Shown one piece after another: positions 1 to 11,490 of a stretch of DNA of 64,000 nucleotides; the stretch's first letter is position 1, and every line of letters begins with the position of its first letter. The DNA lies in assembly GCA_022836615.1 (NCBI GenBank), contig MU405364.1:1-64000 (forward strand). The letters are read 5' to 3'. Origin of the DNA: Annulohypoxylon bovei var. microspora. Lineage: Eukaryota; Ascomycota; Sordariomycetes; Xylariales; Hypoxylaceae. The position numbers were made by a program, and so were the translations under genes. The notes under the pieces are model-generated. The model was not told the DNA's origin, made no database searches, and saw only the letters and a program-made list of their open reading frames with translations.

Positions 1-479
1 CCAGAAATGCCTTATTCGCGGAGATAACGGAGTTAAATTTCTATGACACGAAAAAAATCACCCCGACACAATAACCCTCCTAAAGTTCGGGCAATCGCGG
101 CAAAAAAAGATCTTACCAAGCCATGGAAAGGAATGCACCTAATTAACGAAGGCAAAAGCTAGCCAAAGATCTATTATCAATTGACCAAGAACTACCAAAG
201 TCAGCTTACCACCCAATCAGAGGCTGCGAAAACCAACCACAGAATGGGCATAAAATACATTTACTTTCCTATTTGGGACGATTCTCCCATATAAAAAAAC
301 AATGACATAATAAAAAAAACCCCTTCGTAAACTCAGGGCATAACTCATTGCAAAAAGCACTTCCTAATTAAGTATGGAGCCGTTTTAACGTGACAAGGGT
401 ATTAAAAAAATATTCATTAAGCCTTGTTTTTGCAATAAGGATTGCGTTAAGAGCCCAGCCGGTCACGGCCTTATTAAAC
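1..479. other. AT-rich spacer, no gene seen
   Basis: AT-rich sequence with many short A runs. The only open frames are short and overlap the 3' end of the neighbouring minus-strand gene. I see no tRNA, repeat array or coding signal. It is probably downstream sequence of the gene at 480-1178. Confidence 0.5.
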
Positions 480-1178
480 TTAAGCATTTTCAATGTTTTC
501 TTTCTTTGGCCATGGCCACCAACCTTCCAAAGGCATATCATCATATATAACATTATACCAACCCTCCCAGTCCGATTTATCGTATCGGTAAATGGTCTCT
601 TGTCTACCAAAACTCCATGCAATGGCGTGATATACATGTTCCTTGCATAGGCTTTCGAGCCGCAGGTCGGCTAGTAGCCTAATCGTATCAGCGTGAATCT
701 GGAAGTGGGCGATCCATCGTGGTGGCACTTGAAGATCATGTAGGAAGTAATGGCGGGTGTACATCAATCCTTCTTCAAGGCAATACTCGTTCATAATCTC
801 GTCGAAGCTATTATTAACTGCAGGGGCGTAAGAAGTAATGAATCCGTCCTCCCATTGAACATTACTTAATGACCAGTAGAGACCTTCGCGCATAAGCTGC
901 GGGACGTTTTCGCACTTGAAAATCAGCCGAGCGCACCAGAATGGCGATAAAATAGTCGGAGGAGGGGAAAACGACCCTGTTGTTGATCCATTATCATCAG
1001 GGTAGGGACAGTCGGCACGTAAGTCTAGTTCTATGCTTTCCGTTGTTTCGTTGTCAAAGTAGGACTTCCCGTGTGTTGCTGGTGGTGGGATCGGTAGAGT
1101 GTTGTTTCCTATTCGTCCTGTGCTTTCATGATGATGGTCATAAGCGGGAGGTGCTATGTCTCGCTGTGGGGAAAGCAT
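480..1178 (-). CDS. Hypothetical protein, 232 aa, unrecognised
   Basis: A single open frame of 232 residues beginning at the ATG complementary to 1176-1178. The frame is open a little further upstream, but only from a TTG codon, so the ATG is preferred. The first 70 residues are low in structure, with Pro/His/Ser stretches. The rest is denser and rich in Trp, Tyr and acidic residues, ending with a run of Trp-Pro residues and a charged KKEN tail. No signal peptide, membrane segment or familiar motif is visible, and I cannot assign a family. The well-mixed composition of the C-terminal 150 residues argues for a real protein. Possible introns at the 5' end cannot be excluded. Confidence 0.5.
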   Translation of the reverse strand: MLSPQRDIAPPAYDHHHESTGRIGNNTLPIPPPATHGKSYFDNETTESIELDLRADCPYPDDNGSTTGSFSPPPTILSPFWCARLIFKCENVPQLMREGLYWSLSNVQWEDGFITSYAPAVNNSFDEIMNEYCLEEGLMYTRHYFLHDLQVPPRWIAHFQIHADTIRLLADLRLESLCKEHVYHAIAWSFGRQETIYRYDKSDWEGWYNVIYDDMPLEGWWPWPKKENIENA

Positions 1179-1963
1179 GATTGTGGTGTTGCTATGTTGC
1201 AATTGCCATATATCAGTCAATAGAAATAATCAAGAATATCGGGTGACACCCACTGCTTTGTAGGAAACATGTCTCGGAGAAACATCTAACTACCTATTCT
1301 AATAAAGTATCTAATAAGCTAGTCAGGAAACCCTAAGTTAAAATACTTGTACTCGGATGGGAAAGTTCTGCCATGGCTAAACCTAATAGCCTCCAAAGGC
1401 AAGTAATAATATAAAGCCTTTCAAGAAAGTACATTGTAACCTCCCATGGATTACCAAGGCATTTTGGATGCAGTGTGCTTACTGGGGAGGGGGGAAAGTC
1501 GTTTCGTTTGTTATTTGATAATATAACTGTTTCATCTATTAACAATCATGTATTTTTTATATTTCTTTTTTGGAATTGTCATGCAGTTTAATGCATACCC
1601 CTTTCTTCAGATGTGTACTTAATTCCACCTCCATATTTGACTTGTACCTTCTTAGGTAAGTAACCATATATACCACTATATATATATGCGAAGGAAGGGT
1701 GTTGAATAGTATTAATTTATATCATAGCAACTTCTCGGCGGTGACTTGGGAAGCCCACATGGAAGCTACAAAGGGTTGATTGAGAAATAATAAAAGTATA
1801 TAATTCTTAATTGACAATTTGGACCATGATTCCCTTCTTTCTAATATATCAACAACATTTGTCCTATCTATCTTTCGTTACAACGTCGATAGAGCATTAA
1901 TAATAACAATTCATATTACATTCTTTAATATGGATAACATCACACTCTTTAGTGATAATAATT

Positions 1964-1980
1964 CCCCCCCCCCCCCCCCC
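1964..1980. repeat. Poly-C homopolymer, 17 nt
   Basis: Seventeen consecutive C residues in otherwise AT-rich DNA. Runs like this are prone to length errors in sequencing, so the exact count is uncertain. Confidence 0.85.
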
Positions 1981-2139
1981 GTTGGGGCGAGCGTTATTGG
2001 TATCATATGTTATTCTATCAGCGCCATATTAATAATCAGGTAATCATATGTTTCTTCAAACATTTTATGTTCGTATTATAACCAGAAGATGTTATTAACG
2101 TAAAATTAATAGCATGTGGCCCTTACATATTCTTATCAA

Positions 2140-2457
2140 CACCCTACGCCTCCTCCTCGAACCCAAGCACCCCCAGCGTCTCCCACTCCGGCACCTGCGG
2201 AGTCGACAAGCCCGGACGGGTCCAAGCCCCTCCCTAAAGGAATTGCGAGCCCTCCAAAGGTCCGCAAATCCCTAAGGGACATCCGTACCGGAGCGGCCCC
2301 GGCTCCCCAGTCCCCCCAATCCCCCGGGTAAGTGTTTGTTATATTGGACGCGATTTATAGACACTAAACGGTCCCACAGTAGCGGAGGAGCAAGGGACCG
2401 GGGCCAGGTCAAATGGGGATGGTGCTGGGAGGGAGGAGGCTTCTCAGAGGGCACAGG
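2140..2457 (+). pseudogene. GC-rich Pro-rich coding relic, possible
   Basis: A sharply GC-rich segment in an AT-rich spacer. One plus-strand frame is open to 2331 and encodes a Pro/Ala/Ser-rich stretch followed by a basic piece (KVRKSLRDIRTG). It ends at a good donor, GTAAGT at 2328, and an acceptor CACAG lies about 50 nt downstream, after which the frame stays open to about 2457. There is no ATG start: the frame opens from GTG at 2116. This could be an exon remnant of a degraded gene or of a mobile element. The family is not recognised. Confidence 0.25.
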
Positions 2458-2901
2458 TATTATCATTAATAATATGGGCGGTTAGGTTCTGGCATTTCTT
2501 AATTTTATCATTGGTGGTAATTTCAATCATTTATCTTTGGCGGCTTTCATAGCCGAAGCGATGAAGCGATAAGATAAATATCTCCTCAACTGGCAAATAA
2601 CGCCAGACAGGGATTATCAGGTAGAATACACATAATCAGAGATTACAGCCTATTGACACGCACAGAGGCTGATTCTGATTTGCTGAAGGTACCTTTAGGT
2701 TGAGCGTTGTGAAAGCGATAATCTGTAAAACGTGAAGCTATTCGGTAGCAAGTTATTAAAGTTAAAAGTAAACGCATAGATTGTATAGTGCACGCACTAA
2801 GCGACGCGACATAAGAACCTCCGAAATCTCAAGCATAATAAGTTCTTTTCATAAACATCTTAATCAAATATGGAGAGGAGATAATTTCAACCTTGTGGAG
2901 G

Positions 2902-4502
2902 TTAAGCCGCAGCAGCTAATTTGACTGTGAGCATCCCGCGTGACGGGACCGAGACAGTAACTGTGCCTTCAGTCATAGTTGCCGTTACGGAGGCCACAGA
3001 TCGAGTGTTGTCTGTTACAAAGGCCTCAGCAGCTGCTGGGGTAAAGTCGCTAAATGAAACCTTGACATTTTGTTGTGACCCTCCAGAATTGAGGAAAACT
3101 ACAACAACGGAACCATCCGTATTTTTGAACGCCGTGATACCGGTGCTGGAGACACTACCTGTCGTGCTCACACGATATGCTCCAGGCCGTACGAACCTTG
3201 ACCACATTGCAAACGCCCAGAGACGTCCGGAAGGAGTCAGGGTCTTGCCGTCGCTCGCGACAAGATACGAAGATGCTTGAAATTGGTTAACCTCGACACC
3301 CTGCCAACTAATTTTAATCATAGATCAGTATCCATCTATTCGATCTTCCCTTATGGCCTTTACTTACTAGATGTAAGCAGACAGGTTAGCATTCGCGAGG
3401 CCGTTGTGAATCTTGTTGGCCCACGTGAACCCTTCGCATTGGCCACCGCCGCTATACCAAGTAGCACACCACCGTGACTGAAGATCAGCTGCTTCGGTTT
3501 GCCAGGTCTTCAGGTTTGTGGTTATGACCGAGTTCGGATCGCTCGAATACATGTGGCTTGTTATATACTTCAAGTATTTCTCCATGCCCGCCGAGACAAG
3601 ACCTCCAGTGATGCTTTTCTGGGAGTTCCAGCCCACTATATTGCAGAGCGTTAGCAATTAATATGCCCCAGAACACCCCGAAAAACAGCTGGAGAAGTAG
3701 AGTAAGAGAATGGGATAAGAAGTATCAACTTACTTGCGTCACAGCAAGTCAACGATACGTTGCTGAGCCCGTTCTTTTCGAGGGTTTCGTATAAGATAGG
3801 GATGAAGGATGCGGCTTCATTCGCACCAGACTGCATCGATGAGTAACTCGTCCTATGACACTCATATTAGGTTTGACATCGATTCGGGGTTCATATCGAT
3901 ACCTACACATAGTCGGGCTCATTCAAGAAACCAAGCTGGGTAACAGGGATACCACGAGCGTTATAGTACTTCACGTACTGCACCAAGAAGTCAGCGTAGG
4001 CCTGACGCCAGTCCCCTGAAGAACAGGTGTGGCCCGGTGTCCCACATAGATACCCGCCGTTGTTTTCATTGTTGTTAGTTTTCATGAAACCAGGAGCACT
4101 CCAGGCGTCCGCGTAAATAGTCTTCACGCCATACTTCATAGCCTGTTGACTAAACCAGATTTGGCCGCGGTCATCTTCATCAAAGCTGTAATTCGCAGCT
4201 GCACTGGGGCCACCCGGGCTCTTTGGAAGGATGCTATCGCTATCGGTGGTGCCTGAGCCAATACGGTTCCGAATTATGGTGAAGCCGGCACCGGTAGTAG
4301 TGTTGAATAGATAGTCAAGGCCCTGCTGCTGGGGGTCTCCCTCAAGCAAGTCCCTAAACTCAGCAGCACGTCCAAATGCTTGCGAGACTCCAAATCCATC
4401 TATCTGTTGTAGTAAAGAGGCAACCTTCACTGTCACGCCTGCTTGGGCGTAGGCTTGGCCTATACCGGCGACAAGTACTACGAATGTAAAGAGACGAGCC
4501 AT
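2902..4502 (-). CDS. Secreted GH30 glycanase (xylanase/galactanase type)
   Basis: Four exons on the minus strand: 4502-3907, 3852-3734, 3635-3368 and 3307-2902, joined by GT-AG introns of 54, 98 and 60 nt, giving 462 residues. A signal peptide is visible at residues 1-20 (MARLFTFVVLVAGIGQAYAQ). The (beta/alpha)8 fold of family GH30 is indicated by QIDGFGVSQAFGRAAEF near the start, the acid/base Glu195 in GFLNEPDY and the nucleophile Glu286 in WQTEAAD. The C-terminal 130 residues form the usual beta-sandwich that packs on the barrel. Known relatives cut plant cell-wall xylan or beta-1,6-galactan outside the cell. I lean to the fungal xylanase branch (GH30_7-like) from the GVSQAF motif, but the exact substrate is inference. 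Divergent from the PEP-mutase-like gene at 5723. Confidence 0.88.
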
Positions 4503-5722
4503 CTTCTTGAACGATCAAACGGCAAACGCTTCGAGCCTTGGACGAGCTTGTATAATCAACTTAAGACGGGAAAAGAGGCTAACTGTTCCCTAAATAGGAG
4601 ATCGCCGGGAGCATTTCATATAGCCGAACAGCCGAGGCGTCTGCACACAATCAAGTTCCATGACATATAATATAAATCTCCGCAATGGCCAAGCTATCTC
4701 CAGAGTACCCTAGTGTACATATAAGACTTGCCGAACCAACTTAATCAATATCATCTCGTTGATTCGAGCGCAACAGGCGGGGCGCCGGTATGCCACAAGG
4801 TGTAAATCTATTTTTATCATTTTGTGTAAGATGTAGAGGTTGAAAAAGGAGAATGATAAAGTTCCCTGGGTCATTATGAAGTCTAGCCCGGTCTTTCAAA
4901 TAGAGAAATGCGGGAAAAGGCCCGGGAAAATGGTAAAAGGTGGTATCAAGTTGTAAAAGCAAGGTTGTGATTCGAGCCCACTCATTATTAGGTACAGTCT
5001 TGAATATGGGTTAACTAATGGTTGTTGTATTGAAAGGAATCTATCTTGTGGTCGTATTACCGTTGGTTTATGAAGGGATATGATGTTGAAAAGGTTACGA
5101 GACTGTGAAATCGAGGATTCGAACCTGGCGATTTGAACGTTTTGGCCAAATTCAGGGTCATTGTGCTGCCTAAGGGTGAGATCCAGTTTATACGGCAGCA
5201 CAAACACATTGAGTACAATGAGTACAGTGTGTACAATGTGTACAATGTGCACAAATGATGGTATTAAGGGTGCCGTGTGTAGCAGATGCATTTCAAGGCC
5301 TTGCTATTGACGTCTTGGATAAGCAGGTTGTAAGTTAGACTTCACGTCATAAAATATGACTGCTCTCAAGGTATGCATGTATCGTGAAGCTCCACAGATC
5401 ATCTCTGTTGAGGCCTACGTTTTGATATTGGGCACCCGGACCTGTCCTATAGGGAAAAGGGATGATAGTCTCATATGCGCCAAATTGATTCGTGTCTCCT
5501 GGCAGATGCTTACTGCAACGAACGACGTCGGACCCCTTCGAGCATTGGATAACGTATCACATTTTCAAATATCTTAATGTGGTATAAATATTGTGCTCCT
5601 CGCTAGGTTGACTAATAGTCTTTGTCCCCTGATCATCTGGCTCCTTCTTTTAAACCGTACCCAGGTTCTTTTAGCATACACCTTCCGACTAAGAGCATCC
5701 GTCCTCCTAAAAGATCAATCTG
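4503..5722. promoter_or_regulatory. Divergent intergenic region between GH30 and PEP-mutase-like genes
   Basis: About 1.2 kb separating two divergently transcribed genes, so it should hold both promoters. It contains a 9-bp tandem array (5211-5255) and two isolated tRNA T-loop-like strings, but no complete tRNA. No protein-coding gene is evident. Confidence 0.5.
5211..5255. repeat. 9-bp tandem array, about five copies
   Basis: Successive 9-mers GAGTACAAT, GAGTACAGT, GTGTACAAT, GTGTACAAT and GTGCACAAA, each differing by one to three bases. The core is GTACA. It lies within the divergent promoter region. Confidence 0.75.
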
Positions 5723-7171
5723 ATGGCTATGGCTCTCTCTGTAGTCGCATCCTCAGATGTACTTTCTAATCATCGAGATGAACCTACTGTGGTTGTTCAA
5801 ACAAGAATGCATTTTGTTTCTAACAAATCCCACGAAACGATCAAACAGATACTCCTTGTCGACACAACCGATATCTTGGACGATAGTACTGAGATTTCTA
5901 TACCGGAATCCATTGCCGTCGTCTACACTCCAAAACACAGTCCCTCAGATAAAGCGAATAGGTCGCTACAACTGAGCCACGTCGTTTCTAGCATCCTTGA
6001 ACCAGCTTCTGGGGCTAAGAAGCTCCGTAAGATGCTATTTGAAACTGACGAGCTAATTGTTTGTCCCGGCGTCTATGACGGGCTCTCCGCTCGTACAGCT
6101 ATGGAGTTGGGCTTCCAAGCTATGTATATGGTATGTGAAACTTAATCAATAAAGGTCTATGAAGTCCTATTGTATTAATTCGTATCGGTTATCAGACTGG
6201 CGCTGGTACTACGGTCTCTCGTATCGGACAGCCAGATCTAGCCATTGCCCAGTTACATGAAATGAAGGAGAATGCCGAGATGATTGCAAATCTTGATCCG
6301 TTTGGGCCGCCTCTCATCGCTGATATGGATACAGGTTACGGTGGTAGGCTCCCTTCAACATTTTTATCCTAAGGCCCGGTATAGTCTTTAATGTTGGGTC
6401 CCGTTAACTCCTATACTTTTCATGTGGAATATATTTTAACTCCAGCTTTGAAATGCGACAGGACCTATCATGGTTGCTCGTACCGTGGAGCAATATATCC
6501 GCGCAGGTGTTGGGGGTGCTCACTTAGAAGACCAGGTGAGAGGTCCTTGATCACTCTACCTCCTTACCTAGGTACATACTTGGCCGTAATTTGAAAATCG
6601 CTGACTCCTATCCACGAGCCAGATCCTCACTAAGCGCTGTGGACATCTTGGCGGCAAAGAAGTCGTGGCACAAGAAGAATACATCTCGCGTATCAGAGCC
6701 GCGCATGCCGCACGCGTGCGATTGCAGTCCGATTTTGTACTGATCGCACGAACAGACGCCCTGCAAACTCTTGGATATGACGAATGTATTTCACGGCTTC
6801 GAGCTGCCAGAGAGCAAGGTGCAGACGTCGGGCTTCTCGAAGGTTTCACATGCAAAGCCCAAGCAGCACAGGCAGTCAAAGACCTAGCACCGTGGCCACT
6901 GTTGTTGAATTCGGTTGAGAATGGTAAGAGCCCTGTTATCACAGTCGATGAAGCTAGGGAGATGGGATTCCGCATTATGATATTTAGCTTTGCAACATTG
7001 GCCCCTTCGTATGTTGCTATGCGTGACACCTTGACCCGGCTCAAGAACGAGGGTATAGTCGGGACGCCCAAGGACATCACACCCGTCAAGCTGTTCGAGG
7101 TCTGTGGGCTGCGGCATAACATGGCAGTTGACACGAATGCCGGAGGTTCTTCTTTCGTGGGAGGGTTGTAA
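5723..7171 (+). CDS. PEP mutase/isocitrate lyase superfamily enzyme
   Basis: Four exons, 5723-6130, 6196-6343, 6462-6535 and 6623-7171, give 392 residues with all junctions in frame. From about residue 98 the protein follows the ICL/PEPM fold: VCPGVYDGLSAR, TGAGTT, the metal-binding DMDTGYGG (Asp179, Asp181), the HLEDQ strand and the catalytic-loop motif KRCGHLGGK with Cys216. Members cleave or form C-C or P-C bonds next to a carboxylate (2-methylisocitrate lyase, oxaloacetate hydrolase, carboxyphosphonoenolpyruvate mutase). The Cys loop favours a lyase or hydrolase over a true phosphomutase, but the substrate cannot be read from sequence. About 95 residues precede the domain, which is unusual; an internal Met at about residue 105 (KLRKMLF) lies near the normal family start. 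Probably cytosolic. Confidence 0.85.
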
Positions 7172-10135
7172 ACTATTAGATAGTCGACAGAGTAGGTAGA
7201 TTTCTTTTCCTTTTCGTGGAATAGGTCACAGCAAGACTTGCAGATTGTGAGATACGTTGTATAACGTTTCTGAGCGAAATTGTCCTGACAAAAGCTGGGT
7301 AGCATTGGGTAACGCGAGAAGCAGAATGGTGTACGGTAGCTTTCTTAGGAAGCCTATAAAAATATAAAGAAATGGATATGTATCATAGTTGGGTTTCAAC
7401 TTGTTAGTTTTGTTCTGGGTCGTTTTAATGTCGCTGAAGTTGCTTTAAATATTATCATCAACTTATTCTAAATTGTAACTTCACCTTACTACAACATTGT
7501 TAGTCGAAATTAGCCAACATACCAATAATAACCTCGCATTGGATAACTTCGAAGTTTAAACTACTTTGATTCTTGATATATATGTTAGAAGTATATTTCC
7601 TTTTTCCTTGATAGGTGGCCCATCACTAGTTAGGTAATTAGGTAGTTAAAGATAAATTAGATATATAAGGGATTTGAGTCTGGTTACTTAGACGTTTGAT
7701 AACTCATACACATGGAGGTCCAAGTTTTGAACTAGATGTGAAGAGTTTCACTGTCTTATTCAGAGAGCTGATGGTTTTGTCCCACTTGAGATCCAAATGC
7801 CCGTAGAAAAGTGGCTTGCATCCCTGGAGTCTGGCATCTGATATGCCAAGAGACAGTCAGGCTATCGCAGTCTTAAAATATTGACCGAGTGATGAGAAGG
7901 TAGGTAAATAAAAGGAGGAGGGAGAGAGATCCCAGTCTCCAATTATAGCCTACATAGGCACCACCGCGCAGTCATTGTAACGTGACTCGATGTCTTTCTT
8001 CAAGAAGTATAGAAACGATAGACGCCAAGAGAGGCATCCCAGCCCATGTAAGGCTATTGTGACGTTTCATAAAACGAAAGCTTAGTTATCGGATGAATGT
8101 ATGTTCTACCCAGGTCCCAGGATAGTCGAGCTGCAAGGACTCTATACTTACCTGGTATCGACAATAGCGAGTTTATTCAAGCTCGGCGGGCCTTACTGTT
8201 GACCTAGGAAGAGCACTATGAATTGTAATACATAGTAGAAAAATACCACCTAATTTGTAAGCATGCGTCGTAGGTGGTTTGTAAGTCAGATGTTATGCAT
8301 ACACGAAGGATTCGATATATCTTACGGATTAGGCGTATCGTACCAATCATATCTAAAGACTACGCCGAGCCTTAAAGTGATTCTACTATGGCAATTTACT
8401 TAAAAGATGAAGGAGAGAGAAATAGGGACGCGATTCGTCGCAACGGCCAGCTCCGGAATAACGCCGTACCTCGGGAGGATCGGCCTTTGGCGTTCTGTTG
8501 TAGCGAGCCAAGTCCGCCCTCCTGGATATATACTTGCCGAATCCGGAGGGGATTTGCACGTCGCGGCAAGGAAAAACGTTGTTAAGCCAGCCCGACGTAC
8601 TATCTATAAACATAGGACTCTTGCTGCCTGAGGTGGAAATTGATCGACTATCAATCACACTGCCTCTTCATCCGCATATACTCACATGCATAACGTGCTG
8701 ACCACGGCCGGCACTTGGCATTCACTAGACCGGGGTTGGGCATGGATCGATAAGCAGGGGGGTACGAATCGTGAATCGTGATGGTGGTCAGGGGTTGTGG
8801 GGGGGTGTTTGGAGATGTGAGATGTGGGGGACGACGATAAACAGAAAGGGCTTCGAAATTTCTAAATTTCTAAATTTCAGACTCGACTACAATACGAAGC
8901 TCCGATGCTGCATGGTTGCAGAGACCTGACAATACGCCGCCGAAAGCACCGAAATAAGCAGTAGCCTTAACTGTAGGCCCGTCTTAAGCATTTTCTCGCG
9001 GGACATGATGAAACAGTCACATTCCGCCTTCTCCTCATGTCATGTGGGGGGAATGGAGTCTTATTCTGGGACCTTGCACTCGCGTCTGGCGACATTATCA
9101 TGTCTTCTAAGTTCTAAATCATTCCAGCCGTGGACGTGGTCGAGACTCGATATAGGGTTGGTACAGTATATCACGTAGAATGCTTTGCATCTCGGAGATA
9201 TCGAACTATCCTTGACCCCAATCAACCGCTCTTGGTTGGACAGTGGTGCTGACGGGGTCCCTGCTGGCCTACAGTGGTAGAATCAGTGAGAAGGCATGGA
9301 ACTACCGATAAGGAAGGCCGTTGTTACTACATAGGTAGTATCGACAACATTCTTGGCAACTCATCCCCTCTAAACTCATCCAAGCTCGATCAAGCTCAAA
9401 CAAGCTCATCCCGATGATCTAACTCGAGGCTCACTGTTGCTTGGCATTTGTCTACTACATGGCAGTCTTGGACAAAGCTTGGTCACCTCTACTATTCTGC
9501 TGCCATTGGTCACCTTAACACTACAAATGCTCCCCTAGCCAATTTCGCGGCACCTGAGTAAATCCGAACCCCTGGGTCTAAATCACTGCAATCTGGCAGC
9601 GCGCTCTTAGTTTGGGGTTACACTACCGGCTCTTAAATCATCTATTCTCTCACTAAAGAGACGGGAATGGGTTCTTCTCGCCGACGAATGGGAGACTTAA
9701 GCTTAACCAAGCTCTTTCCAGGAGGTGCAGCTGTGATCGGCACTCCTCATGCAGCCGGATTGGCCGACTTGGACAAGGGATACTGTCGCCTACTTGGGAC
9801 CCTTACCCTACCTATCCATAATTCTCTTTCAACCTCACATGAGTAGTTCACATGCTACTGGCCGCTGGCAAGCCTGTCTAACAACCAAGTACTCCCCTTG
9901 GTAAAGATCAGCTATCATGGTTTCTATCATGACTTCGCATTCAATGTCCAACATACGGCTGCTCTCGCCGAGGAGCTGCCATGGACATTATAAAAAGACG
10001 GGTGCGTCTTCCAGTAGTGACCCATCTTCTCCTGCTATATTCCACACTCAAGAGAGCTTCGGTATTGAAAAGATATCGCCTCACATAACGCCGCAAAACT
10101 AAACCCAGACCTGCCACTATCACCCGTCCCTCAAA
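7172..10135. other. 3 kb spacer, no gene recognised
   Basis: Mixed-composition DNA between two plus-strand genes. Open frames at 8386-8658 are at most 90 codons, overlap each other on both strands and resemble no family. A triple AAATTTCT repeat lies at 8856-8879, and short AAGCTCA-type repeats occur near 9370-9415. The final few hundred bases are presumably the promoter of the S8 protease. Confidence 0.45.
8856..8879. repeat. AAATTTCT tandem repeat, three copies
   Basis: AAATTTCTAAATTTCTAAATTTC is read directly. The unit is largely self-complementary, so the array could fold on itself. No function is implied. Confidence 0.7.
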
Positions 10136-11490
10136 ATGCGTACTACCACCGCTCTCGCTTTGCTGCCTTTGGCACTCGCTACACCTTCGAAGAGGGCTAC
10201 TCCTGCCCTAGTTATCAAGCCTCGAGGTGCCCAGCTTGTCGATGGCAAGTACATTGTCAAGATGAAGGCCACTGTCAACACCGAATCTCTACAGAGCTCT
10301 ATCCAAGCTATCTCCAGTGATGCCGACTTTGTGTACAACAACAATGATTTCAAGGGCTTCGCTTCCAGCCTGTCAGCTGAAGAGCTCAAGGCTCTGCAAG
10401 ACAACGACGATGTAAGTCGAGAGAGGGAATATTCTTCTTCATGTCTGCTAGCATCCTAACCATTATTTTTTAGGTCGACTACATTGAGCAAGATGCTGTT
10501 GTTACTATCAAGGCTACCCAGGAGAATGCCGACTGGGGTCTCGCACGCCTGTCGAACTCCGAGGCTGGCAGCACCACTTACACCTACGACGACAGTGCTG
10601 GTGAAGGAACTTGTGCCTATATCGTTGACACTGGTATCGAAGTAGACCACGAGGTACGTAATCCGTGCAATTTCCCCCTAGATAAGAACGGCTGGCTAAT
10701 TTCAGGCAGGAATTTGAGGGTCGTGCTACGTGGCTTGCTAACTATGCTGGCGACGGCGACGACACTGACGGCAACGGCCACGGCACACATGTTTCCGGGA
10801 CTATTGGTTCCAAGACGTACGGAGTTGCTAAGAAGACCTCGCTCTTCGCCGTCAAGGTCCTCGACGCCAGTGGTTCGGGTACCAAGTACGTTATCTCCCC
10901 TATAAAACTTATCCGTAGCATGTGCACGTGAAAAGTTCTAAATGACTAACTAAAATCACAGCTCCGGTGTTATTGCTGGAATGGACTTTGTTGCCAAGGA
11001 TGCCGCCGGGCAGACCTGCCCCAAGGGTGTTGTCGTGAACATGTCGCTCGGAGGCTCTACTTCGAGCGCCGTGAACGAGGCAGCTGCCAGCATTGTTAGT
11101 GCTGGTCTTTTCCTTGCCGTCGCCGCTGGTAACGAAGCCGCGGACGCGTCTACCTCGTCCCCGGCTTCGGAGACGTCTGCTTGCACCGTCGGCGCTACTA
11201 CCAAGGATGACGAATTTGCCGAATACTCCAACTACGGTAGCCTTGTCGATGTTCTCGCCCCCGGTACCGATATTGAATCGACATGGATCGGCGGAACCAC
11301 GAACACGATCTCTGGCACTTCTATGGCCTCTCCTCACATTGCCGGTCTTGGTGCCTACTACCTTGGACTTGACGCCTCACCCGTGGCTGACCTGTGCGAC
11401 TACATCGCAAATGCAGCTCTCTCCGGTGCTATCTCGGGCGTACCTAGCGGTACTGCCAACTCGCTCGCCAACAACGGCGAGTCTTCTTAA
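10136..11490 (+). CDS. Secreted subtilisin-like serine protease (proteinase K family, S8)
   Basis: Exons 10136-10411, 10474-10653, 10710-10885 and 10962-11490 (introns 62, 56 and 76 nt) encode a 386-residue preproprotein. Residues 1-15 form a signal peptide. Residues up to about 105 form an inhibitor I9 propeptide (KYIVKMK near its start, YIEQD at its end). The mature S8 domain carries the triad Asp144 (IVDTGIEVDH), His176 (DGNGHGTHV) and Ser331 (SGTSMASPH), plus the oxyanion Asn in AAGNEA. The length matches fungal proteinase K-type alkaline proteases, which act outside the cell. Together with the S53 protease at 15259 it suggests an extracellular protein-degrading capacity. All catalytic residues are present and no frame defect is seen. 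Confidence 0.95.

Larger units (their letters stand above)
1179..2901. other. Spacer with low-complexity tracts and a GC-rich island
   Basis: AT-rich DNA between two minus-strand genes. It contains a TA run near 1677-1688, a homopolymer of 17 C at 1964-1980, and an abrupt GC-rich segment from about 2140 to 2457, listed separately. Apart from that segment I see no gene. Confidence 0.5.

Noticed and set aside
4970..5125. Two T-loop-like strings (ATTCGAGCCC and GATTCGAACCTGG)
   Set aside because: No D arm or acceptor stem accompanies either; the T stems contain mismatches. Probably chance.
8386..8658. Overlapping short frames on both strands in the 3 kb spacer
   Set aside because: None exceeds 90 codons or resembles a family; no intron pattern links them.
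5723..11490. Secondary-metabolite gene cluster
   Set aside because: No polyketide synthase, peptide synthetase, terpene cyclase, P450 or pathway regulator is present near the PEP-mutase-like gene.
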